Shown: piece after piece, positions 1 to 5,473 of the stretch
Position numbering within the stretch: position 1 is the stretch's first letter
How the letters are laid out: each line of letters starts with the position of its first letter
From: Bacillota bacterium
GTDB lineage: Bacteria; Bacillota; Dethiobacteria; DTU022; JAAZDU01
NCBI GenBank assembly: GCA_012512665.1
Contig: JAAZDU010000211.1
Span: forward strand, 1 to 7,748
Direction of reading: 5' to 3'
Length of the DNA: 7,748 bases
Translations under genes and position numbers: made by a program
The notes under the pieces: model-generated
The model's input: the letters and a program-made list of their open reading frames with translations, nothing else
Told to the model about the DNA's origin: nothing
Databases searched by the model: none

Positions 1-15
1 AAACCTAGTAAAATA

Positions 16-30
16 AAGGCTTACAGCCTT
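16..30 (-). terminator. Short hairpin overlapping the rlmD stop codon, weak terminator candidate
   Basis: A perfect 6-bp inverted repeat (AAGGCT / AGCCTT, 3-nt loop) spans the TAA stop of the methyltransferase gene at 21-23. On the minus strand it is followed by TATTTTA, a poor U-tract. It may be a weak intrinsic terminator. The stem is short and the window ends 15 bases later, so a better terminator could lie outside. Confidence 0.35.
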
Positions 31-1388
31 GACATCAATACTACCGTCTCCACATGGCTCGTCTGAGGGAACATATCGATGGGTTGGGCTTCCATTGACT
101 CGTAGCCGTGCTCTGACAGGTATTTCAGATCGCGGGCAAGGGTGGCCGGGTTGCAGGAGATATAGACGATGCGGTCAGGCTGCATCTCAGACATGGCGGA
201 AAGGAGTTTTTGGTCGCAGCCTTTGCGAGGGGGATCAACAATAACAACGTCAGCCTGGTAGCCACTCTCTATTAACTTTGCAACCACCTCTTCGGCCAAT
301 CCGGTAAAAAATTCTACGTTTTTGGTATTATTAAGTTCAGCGTTTTGGCGAGCATCTTTTACTGCAGCCTCAACAGATTCCACGCCGATAACTTTTTTTG
401 AAAAGCGCGCCAGGTAAAGGGCAATTGTTCCAATACCGCAGTAAATGTCAAAAACAGTTTCCGAGCCTGTAAGGCCGGCATATTCTTTTGCTTTTTGGTA
501 TAGGGCGCCGGTTTGAATGGGATTAACCTGGAAAAAGGAATGGGGAGAGATGTGAAACTTTAAATCAGCGATTGATTCGATGAGATAGGAGCGTCCCCAG
601 AGTGTGATGTTTTCCTGCCCCATAATTGTATTAACACGGCGTGTATTAATATTTTGCACCACACCGCACAGCCCGGGTATATTTTCTTGCAAGGACTGTA
701 TTAATTGCTCTGCATAGGGCAGGGAGCGGCTATTGGTAACAATGACGACAAGTGTTTCTGCATTTGAAAAAGAGGTGCGGGCTATAATGTGCCTCACAAT
801 ACCTGTATGCTTCTTCTCATCGTAAAGAGGTATTTTGTTTTTCCTTAAGGCTTCACGCACTGTGTTCACTACTTTATCGTTCCGGGGGTGCTGGATAGGG
901 CAACACTTGAGGTCAACAATGGTATGGCTTCTTTTCTCGTAAAAACCTATGCGGACCTCATTATTAACCAAACCCACCGGTACCTGCGACTTGTTGCGAT
1001 AATGCCAGGGTTCTTCCATGCCAATCGTAGGCAGCACGGGGACATCCAGATGGGCGATTCGCTGCAGTGCGTTACGCACTATATCCCGCTTGAATTTAAG
1101 CTGCTCTGCGTAGTTCAAATGCTGCAATTGGCAGCCGCCACATTTTTCAAAATGCTGGCACAAAGGTGAAACCCGCTTGTAAGAAGGTTGGCTTACTGAT
1201 TGTAACAAGGCACGGGCGTAGTTTTTTTGTAATGATATTACCCGGGCAGTGACAAGATCTAGTGGCACGGCATAGGGGACAAAAACAGTAAAGCCTTTAT
1301 ACCTGCCCACCCCTTCCCCCCCATGATTCAATCCTTCAATCTTAATGCTTATCTCTTCACCTATTCTTAGCGGCGGTTTTTGCTTCAT
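21..1388 (-). CDS. rlmD: 23S rRNA (uracil-C5)-methyltransferase, RlmD/RlmCD (TrmA superfamily)
   Basis: The product methylates C5 of a uridine in RNA using SAM. Its closest known relatives are E. coli RlmD (U1939) and B. subtilis RlmCD (YefA, U747 and U1939). An N-terminal TRAM RNA-binding domain covers about residues 8-65. The [4Fe-4S] ligands are C77, C83, C86 (in CGGC) and C162. The Rossmann methyltransferase core shows the SAM loop DIYCGIGT (314-321), the DPPRKGC motif (385-391), the catalytic cysteine C412 in SCNP, and a probable general base E447 in HVET. At 455 residues it is full length for the family. The ATG is preceded by an AGAGAGG-like site about 12 nt upstream. It lies 108 bp downstream of the alkD-like gene on the same strand and could be co-transcribed with it. 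The family is certain. Whether it modifies one or both uridines cannot be told from the sequence, although a single-copy Firmicute enzyme is more often the dual RlmCD type. Confidence 0.93.
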   Translation of the reverse strand: MKQKPPLRIGEEISIKIEGLNHGGEGVGRYKGFTVFVPYAVPLDLVTARVISLQKNYARALLQSVSQPSYKRVSPLCQHFEKCGGCQLQHLNYAEQLKFKRDIVRNALQRIAHLDVPVLPTIGMEEPWHYRNKSQVPVGLVNNEVRIGFYEKRSHTIVDLKCCPIQHPRNDKVVNTVREALRKNKIPLYDEKKHTGIVRHIIARTSFSNAETLVVIVTNSRSLPYAEQLIQSLQENIPGLCGVVQNINTRRVNTIMGQENITLWGRSYLIESIADLKFHISPHSFFQVNPIQTGALYQKAKEYAGLTGSETVFDIYCGIGTIALYLARFSKKVIGVESVEAAVKDARQNAELNNTKNVEFFTGLAEEVVAKLIESGYQADVVIVDPPRKGCDQKLLSAMSEMQPDRIVYISCNPATLARDLKYLSEHGYESMEAQPIDMFPQTSHVETVVLMSRL

Positions 1389-1496
1389 AATGCTTTTAAA
1401 ACCTCTCTTGTTCTTAAAAAAATACTATTAACATTTGGCTTTACTCAATTAAAGTTAGCTGCAGAAGCAGACCGCTTTCTTTTGAAAACAGTACAG

Positions 1497-2213
1497 TTAA
1501 ATCAAACCTTTTAAAAACTTTTTTCTTAATTCCGGTTCAAATCTTTCAATTGCGTAGCGCAACATGGTTCGAGGCATGTTCTTATAATGTTCTTTTAAAA
1601 AATTATATAGTAGCTGGAAATTTTTCTTACCCACTTCTCTTAATGCCCAGCCTACTGCTTTATGGATCAAGTCATGTTTATGATGCAATAATATTTTTGC
1701 TATTTGTAAAGTATCTTTATAATCTTCATTTCGTATGAAATAAAAGGTAGCAATAATGGCGATCCTTTGCTTCCAGAGGTCGCCGGATTGCGCAAGTTTA
1801 TACAGCAGTGCCTTTTCCTTATCAAAAAGGTAGGCCCCTAAAATTTTGTCTGCAGTTGAGTCCACCAAATCCCAGTTGTTGACATAGGAAATGTTCCGTA
1901 AATAGAAATCAACTATGGCTTTTCTTTCTTCTTCTTCCATCTTTTTTTGCTGAAACTTATTTACCAGCATGATTAAAGCTGTTAACCTGTATTCATGAAC
2001 AGGCTCTCTTAGCAAGCTTTCCAGTTCTTCCAGGGAAATGTTTTTATAATATTTTCGAGCGACTTTTCTTTGTAGAGGGACTTTAACCCCTATGAATTGA
2101 TCCCCTTCACCGTAGCCCCCGGGAAAAGCATTAAAATATTTAGGCAAAAAGGCTGCTTTGTCGGGATCCGCATGTTTGCGTAGCTCTGATTTAATATCTT
2201 CTATATACCCCAT
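1497..2213 (-). CDS. AlkD-type DNA alkylation repair glycosylase (HEAT-like repeats)
   Basis: This 238-residue, all-helical protein matches the AlkC/AlkD family (DNA_alkylation), which excises positively charged alkylated bases such as N3- and N7-alkylpurines without base flipping. Residues lining the DNA-binding cleft in Bacillus cereus AlkD have clear counterparts: W114 and D118 in NNWDLVD (AlkD W109/D113), R150 in WKQR (R148) and W189 in GWALREVGK (W187). The whole length is consistent with about six HEAT-like repeats and there is no signal peptide. The ATG start is fixed by an AGGAGGG site at 2218-2224, four bases upstream. The gene is AT-rich: I counted 17 G+C in 60 at 1561-1620. It precedes rlmD on the same strand with a 108-bp gap that holds no obvious terminator. 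Family assignment is strong. Lesion range is inferred from the family. Confidence 0.9.
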   Translation of the reverse strand: MGYIEDIKSELRKHADPDKAAFLPKYFNAFPGGYGEGDQFIGVKVPLQRKVARKYYKNISLEELESLLREPVHEYRLTALIMLVNKFQQKKMEEEERKAIVDFYLRNISYVNNWDLVDSTADKILGAYLFDKEKALLYKLAQSGDLWKQRIAIIATFYFIRNEDYKDTLQIAKILLHHKHDLIHKAVGWALREVGKKNFQLLYNFLKEHYKNMPRTMLRYAIERFEPELRKKFLKGLI

Positions 2214-2301
2214 AATTCCCTCCTATTTCAGGTTGCTTGCCCGTCATAATATTCCTTAAAACGTGCACCCTCTTCATATACATAGAATTTCACATTTAGT
2301 T

Positions 2302-2329
2302 TTGCTAATCCTTTTTTTGTTTTTAAAAT
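2302..2329 (+). promoter_or_regulatory. Candidate sigma-A promoter for the 2503 permease pair
   Basis: TTGCTA at 2302-2307 and TAAAAT at 2324-2329 are separated by 16 bases of T-rich spacer. This arrangement could drive the plus-strand permease genes with a leader of roughly 165 nt. The match to TTGACA/TATAAT is partial and the region is AT-rich, so a chance match is possible. Confidence 0.25.
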
Positions 2330-2441
2330 ATATTGATGCCCATGCCACTCGTTTGCTGCTGGCACACTTTTTTTAAATTATTGAGAGGAATTAATAGCTG
2401 CCACAGGGAAACTTTCATAGTAACAAATTGCGTGACAAACT

Positions 2442-2481
2442 GCCAGCCTGCCATGGGGACGGATCTCTTGGCAGGACTGGC
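2442..2481 (+). repeat. Imperfect hairpin just upstream of the permease start, possible REP-like element
   Basis: GCCAGCCTGCCA (2442-2453) pairs with TGGCAGGACTGGC (2469-2481), giving 12 base pairs with one bulged A around a 15-nt loop starting TGGGGACGG. The stem ends a few bases before the GAGGAAGGTG ribosome binding site of the 2503 gene, so in mRNA it could affect translation. The loop resembles GGGGACGG-type repeats that I recall being dispersed in several Clostridia, associated with Y1 (REP-type) transposases. That resemblance is from memory and is not demonstrated here. No transposase gene is present. Confidence 0.4.
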
Positions 2482-2502
2482 TGAGGCTGAGGAAGGTGCT
2501 TT

Positions 2503-3063
2503 ATGAACAAAACAGCATTAGGGATGGCAGCAGCTACAGTTACACTAGCACTGATTGCTTTTTTTCAGGGAGGCTTAGCTCTTGTGGGCCAGGGATTTTT
2601 AACTGGTGGCCAAACACTGCTGCGTGTCTTTCCCATTTTAATTCTTGCTTTTATTATTGCCGGGTTGTCGTCTAAATTAATTTCACGAAAAATAGTTACT
2701 GATTGGCTCGGCCAAAGAGCTGGTTGGAAGGGGCCATTTTTGGGAACACTTTTGGGAGCTCTGGTCCCTGGCGGGCCGTTTTTTTTCTATCCGCTAATGG
2801 CAACACTAATTGTTTCAGGAGCAAATGTGGGGACAATGATCAGTTTTGTGGCTGCCAAAACCCTCTGGTACATTGGCCGCATACCCATAGAAATTGCTTT
2901 TGCTGGCTTAGAAATAACAGTTGTTAGATTTTTAATAACTTTTGCCATTCCCATACTGGCGGGAATAGCAGTAGACATCTTTTTACCCGGCTATACCAAC
3001 AAAATAAAAGAAGAAGTAGAAGCGCTTCAAGCTAAAAATAAATCGCAAAAAAGTGGTGAGTGA
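2503..3063 (+). CDS. Half-size permease of ArsP/DUF318 type, first of a plus-strand pair
   Basis: This is a 186-residue integral membrane protein with about five hydrophobic segments (near 8-29, 39-58, 78-101, 107-123, 138-161) and a charged cytoplasmic-looking tail (166-186). Its signatures fit the ArsP_1/DUF318 predicted permease family: LGQRAGWKG (69-77), a glycine-rich GGPFFFYP motif (90-97) and P128-x-E130 followed by AFAG. Full-length family members such as ArsP and YraQ are about 300-350 residues and built from two such halves, so this is one half. ArsP itself exports trivalent organoarsenicals; the substrate here is unknown. The ATG has a GAGGAAGGTG site 4-5 bases upstream. The stop overlaps or abuts the next permease gene, pointing to translational coupling and a heteromeric transporter. 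Family confidence is good; function is inferred. Confidence 0.8.
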   Translation: MNKTALGMAAATVTLALIAFFQGGLALVGQGFLTGGQTLLRVFPILILAFIIAGLSSKLISRKIVTDWLGQRAGWKGPFLGTLLGALVPGGPFFFYPLMATLIVSGANVGTMISFVAAKTLWYIGRIPIEIAFAGLEITVVRFLITFAIPILAGIAVDIFLPGYTNKIKEEVEALQAKNKSQKSGE

Positions 3064-3544
3064 ATTGACTGAAGCAATTATTGTATTGGCTATCATGGCA
3101 CTTATATTACTGTTTATGGCTATTAAACAGGGTAAGCATATAGAAGGGTTAAAAGAAGGAAAAAAGTTGTTCTTAAATGTCCTGCCGCTCTTACTAATAG
3201 CGTTTATTATCGTTGGTTTCATTGAGATATTGTTACCCGAAGCTACTTTACAGGCCTGGCTGGGAGAAGAATCCGGTTGGAAGGGCCTAATCATTGGGCC
3301 TATTATTGGCGCCCTTGTCCAAGGAGGGCCATATGCCTTTTTCCCTCTATTTGATGCTGTTTTTCGCGATAGCGTAACCATCGGAACAGCAGTAGCCATG
3401 ATTACTGCCTGGGGAATGATAAATATAGGGCACCTTCCCTATGAATTTGCTTTTTTAGGGCCCCGTTTTGTCTTGCTGAAATACTGTATTTATATTGCAC
3501 TTCCGTCGCTGGCCGGGCTGCTGGCAAATATTTTGTTTGGCTAA
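3053..3544 (+). CDS. Half-size permease of ArsP/DUF318 type, second of the plus-strand pair
   Basis: This 163-residue membrane protein is clearly paralogous to the preceding gene product: LP-x3-IAFI near 44, WLGEESGWKG (69-78), GALVQGGPYAFFPL (86-99), P129-x-E131 then FAFLG, and a C-terminal P-x2-AG segment. Five hydrophobic segments lie near 7-24, 40-62, 79-101, 107-125 and 137-161. Alone it is half of a canonical ArsP-like permease, so it probably pairs with the upstream half. The start is uncertain. GTG codons at 3053 and 3056 overlap the upstream gene but have no good ribosome binding site. TTG at 3065 lies one base after the upstream TGA and is preceded by GGTGAG at 3055-3060, which makes it a serious alternative. 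Transcription should end at the strong hairpin at 3622-3652. The substrate is unknown. Confidence 0.8.
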   Translation: MVSELTEAIIVLAIMALILLFMAIKQGKHIEGLKEGKKLFLNVLPLLLIAFIIVGFIEILLPEATLQAWLGEESGWKGLIIGPIIGALVQGGPYAFFPLFDAVFRDSVTIGTAVAMITAWGMINIGHLPYEFAFLGPRFVLLKYCIYIALPSLAGLLANILFG

Positions 3545-3621
3545 CTAATTATTAATATCGACTGGAAAGTAAAGAATACATGGTTTAAGATGGAGAAATC
3601 ATATAACCCATAAGATCAATA

Positions 3622-3652
3622 AAAAAGAGGCGGTTTGAAGCCGCCTCTTTTT
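3622..3652. terminator. Strong bidirectional Rho-independent terminator
   Basis: AAAAAGAGGCGG (3622-3633) and CCGCCTCTTTTT (3641-3652) form a perfect 12-bp stem around a 7-nt loop. The A-run on one side and T-run on the other give a U-tract in both directions. It sits between the convergent plus-strand permease pair (stop at 3544) and the minus-strand ymaF-like gene (stop at 3682) and can serve both. Confidence 0.93.
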
Positions 3653-3681
3653 GTACTCGGCTATAATCGTTCCTATTTTTG

Positions 3682-4029
3682 CTAGTTTTCACCAATGGGA
3701 TTGTCAATTAAAGTGGCAAATTGGAAATTATGATCGTGGTTAAAATTAAATGTTGTTGTTCCATATACAAAATGCACATGCCTGTTATTCCCGACAGGAA
3801 TTTGCAACCCGGTTCTTGCCCCCAGCTCATGGAGATGGCTCTCATAAAAATCAACATTGGTGAATATCTCGTGGACATGGCCGCCTTCTACAAAAATAGC
3901 TTCACTACTTACTCCTGCAAATCTATGATTGTGCGGCTCTACATTCTGTTCGGGATTCATGACGGACCCTAAAAACTCATGCACATGAGTTTGTGCCACT
4001 AATTTCCTTAAATTGTCATTATGGGTCAA
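3682..4029 (-). CDS. ymaF: YmaF-family histidine-rich protein
   Basis: This 115-residue soluble protein resembles the YmaF family of Firmicutes, whose function is not established. It contains six HxH pairs at residues 15/17, 33/35, 51/53, 65/67, 84/86 and 98/100, spaced 14-19 residues apart, plus H3. Conserved-looking phrases are HVHEFLGS (15-22), EPHNHRFAGV (31-40) and ATLIDNP near the C-terminus. There is no cysteine, signal peptide or membrane segment. The regular HxH spacing suggests a repeated beta structure with histidines that could bind a transition metal; this is inference. The start is TTG: an in-frame TAA precedes it immediately, and an AGGAGGG site (4036-4042) lies six bases upstream. 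It is a single-gene unit ending at the bidirectional terminator at 3622-3652. It lies between two split permease pairs, but each is transcribed separately from it. Confidence 0.82.
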   Translation of the reverse strand: MTHNDNLRKLVAQTHVHEFLGSVMNPEQNVEPHNHRFAGVSSEAIFVEGGHVHEIFTNVDFYESHLHELGARTGLQIPVGNNRHVHFVYGTTTFNFNHDHNFQFATLIDNPIGEN

Positions 4030-4035
4030 TTATAA

Positions 4036-4042
4036 CCCTCCT
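4036..4042 (-). promoter_or_regulatory. Strong ribosome binding site that decides the TTG start of ymaF
   Basis: On the minus strand this reads AGGAGGG, six bases before the TTG at 4027-4029. An in-frame TAA occupies the codon just before the TTG, and no ATG or GTG lies between it and the first conserved HxH segment, so TTG initiation is well supported. Confidence 0.8.
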
Positions 4043-4307
4043 TTTTTTCCTAATATTTTTTTCTTTCATATAAAATCAAGGATGCTCTTTTCTTTTTTTA
4101 AGCAAGACCTTTTTTATCCTCTCCTCTCTTTGGGGAATCTGTATGTTTACTGGATTATTTATATACTATGCAGGCGAATAAAATATGTTTAAGAATTATA
4201 TTATTATATCAGTAAAAAAATATGTCATAATTTCATGAAAAAATGCAACAGCAGTTACTGCTGCACAATAAGCTATTGGTTTGACCACGGAAGAGATAAA
4301 TAAAAAT

Positions 4308-4339
4308 GACCAGTAACAAAAATATTTATGCTACTGGTC
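4308..4339 (-). terminator. Hairpin terminator of the SBP-radical SAM-permease operon
   Basis: GACCAGTA (4308-4315) pairs perfectly with TACTGGTC (4332-4339) around a 16-nt AT-rich loop. On the minus strand it is followed by ATTTTTATTTA. It lies about 40 bases after the stop of the 4377 permease gene. The plus-strand side also has a T-containing tail, so it may work weakly in both directions. The long loop lowers confidence somewhat. Confidence 0.65.
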
Positions 4340-4376
4340 TAATTAATTTTTAAAAGGAACTGGTTTTCATCTTTTA

Positions 4377-4910
4377 TTATAAGTAAATGCTTTTGCGGCA
4401 GATGGCATCCTTTTCTTCCTTGGAAAGACAGCAATCCACCAACAAGGCGATGAAGATAATACCGGGAATATTTACCAGCATCCTGGTAAGACCGAATTTC
4501 ACCCCCAGAATAGAGATCTCATAGAGAACCATCGGGAGCTTCATGATCGACCAGGCTCCCAGAAAGAGCATGGCATTCATAAAAGTAGCCCCTTTCTGGA
4601 GCATAGTCGCCGCTACAGGAAAGGCGCCGTAAAATGGGCCGGAAGCAGCTGAACCTAATACAATGGTAAGTAAAGTACCAAGAGGGCCGTTCTTCCCACC
4701 CAAATAGCGGGCTACAAAGTCCGCGGGTACCCAGACGTGTAAAAGGCTGAGCAAAACAAAAATGGGGGGCATAATGATAATCATTTTTCGAGAAAAAAGC
4801 AGGGTGTTAAAGATGATTTCGCGTCCCACCGCCGGCCGGTACAAATAGATGCCACCGATAAACAAAAGTACTACCAGCAGCAGCCCACTACGCTGCAGCA
4901 CCGCCTTCAT
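4377..4910 (-). CDS. Half-size permease of ArsP/DUF318 type, last gene of the minus-strand operon
   Basis: This 177-residue membrane protein has about five hydrophobic segments (near 8-24, 40-60, 77-98, 105-122, 137-159) and a short charged tail (163-177) with C160, C161 and C171. It shares the half-permease pattern seen in the other three permeases here: VARYLGGKNGPLG (66-78), LGSAASGPFYGAFPV (85-99), W120 then P126, E131, and LG-x-KF (135-139) before a terminal hydrophobic segment. The ATG overlaps the stop of the upstream permease gene as ATGA, with no separate ribosome binding site, so the two halves are probably made together and assemble as one transporter. It is followed by the terminator at 4308-4339. 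This half is more diverged than the plus-strand pair. Substrate and direction of transport are unknown; efflux is suggested only by the ArsP family. Confidence 0.77.
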   Translation of the reverse strand: MKAVLQRSGLLLVVLLFIGGIYLYRPAVGREIIFNTLLFSRKMIIIMPPIFVLLSLLHVWVPADFVARYLGGKNGPLGTLLTIVLGSAASGPFYGAFPVAATMLQKGATFMNAMLFLGAWSIMKLPMVLYEISILGVKFGLTRMLVNIPGIIFIALLVDCCLSKEEKDAICRKSIYL

Positions 4911-5395
4911 AGCCGGCTAACCAGACTGACAGCGAGCGCAGCCACAAAAGCATAAGCAAAGGATAGGCTGTTGCGCAGCACCGTCGCCCGGCGGCCAAAG
5001 TACCTAACCTCTACCGGAACGGTGGTAACGCTGACCGTCATTAATGTAGAAACTAATAAAGCAACCTGCAGTTGTCCTGCCCCGGCGTTGAGCAGGGAAT
5101 CAGCCAGCGGGAATACAATAAAGCCTGGTATGGTGGCCACAGCACCCACCAGCGCAGCCATCACCACCCCCAAAATCCCGGATTGTTCACCGATCAACCG
5201 GGCTATGACTGGAGCCGGTAAAAAGGTCAGCACTGTCGCCATCAAAACCAGTGTAACCAGAAAGCCAGGCAAAATAGCCAGGAAAGATTGCAGCGCCCTC
5301 TGCAGGGCCTGTTTAGTCCTGGTAAAATCCTTTAAGGCTGAATAACATAAAAACAGCAGCGTTAGTCCGTAGATAACAACCGTAAAGATATCCAT
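4907..5395 (-). CDS. Half-size permease of ArsP/DUF318 type, third gene of the minus-strand operon
   Basis: This 162-residue membrane protein has hydrophobic segments near 4-20, 38-58, 74-100, 108-126 and 143-160 and a basic loop (22-36). It keeps the half-permease signatures: LIGEQSGILG (67-76), a glycine/alanine-rich stretch ending IPGFIVFPL (89-97) and P127-x-E129 with G134. It lacks the GGP motif of the plus-strand pair, having TIPG instead. The ATG has a GGGGG ribosome-binding-like site (5403-5407) seven bases upstream. The stop overlaps the next permease start by four bases. A 78-bp gap separates it from the upstream radical SAM gene, with no terminator seen, so it should be co-transcribed with it. 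Together with the 4377 product it would make one full-size transporter. Confidence 0.77.
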   Translation of the reverse strand: MDIFTVVIYGLTLLFLCYSALKDFTRTKQALQRALQSFLAILPGFLVTLVLMATVLTFLPAPVIARLIGEQSGILGVVMAALVGAVATIPGFIVFPLADSLLNAGAGQLQVALLVSTLMTVSVTTVPVEVRYFGRRATVLRNSLSFAYAFVAALAVSLVSRL

Positions 5396-5473
5396 ACTAT
5401 TACCCCCGGTATAAAGATAATTATCCTAAACCCTGCCCTCCTGCCCTATACTTCTGCTATCTTTTCTATCAGA

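Larger units (their letters stand above)
4030..4376. other. AT-rich intergenic region upstream of ymaF
   Basis: These 347 bases contain no convincing gene. They hold the ymaF ribosome binding site, the terminator of the right-hand operon (4308-4339), two minus-strand TATAAT hexamers (4195-4200 and 4203-4208) without a good -35 partner, and a short perfect palindrome CAGCAG-TTA-CTGCTG (4249-4263). The ymaF promoter presumably lies here. If either TATAAT is its -10 box, the leader would be about 150-160 nt, rich in A and G on the transcribed strand. I recognise no known riboswitch in it. Confidence 0.5.

Noticed and set aside
888..1169. Plus-strand open frame (93 codons) inside the methyltransferase gene
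   Set aside because: It is antisense to the conserved cysteine and TRAM-proximal part of the methyltransferase, and no family resemblance is seen.
2340..2485. Possible cobalamin or other known riboswitch before the permease pair
   Set aside because: TGCCA/TGGCA complementarities recur here, but the cobalamin-box consensus and other riboswitch cores I know are not present. Only the 2442-2481 hairpin is supported.
2983..3399. Minus-strand open frame (138 codons) under the plus-strand permeases
   Set aside because: Both overlapping plus-strand permeases carry conserved family motifs. The antisense translation shows none.
4018..4070. A 16-codon minus-strand ATG frame overlapping the ymaF start
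   Set aside because: It has no ribosome binding site, and its lysine/arginine-rich translation simply reads through the purine-rich ymaF leader.
4249..4263. Perfect palindrome CAGCAG-TTA-CTGCTG as a second terminator or operator
   Set aside because: The stem is only 6 bp and the following T-run on the minus strand begins late, after TTGCA. It does not sit next to a gene end and there is no second copy in the window to support an operator.
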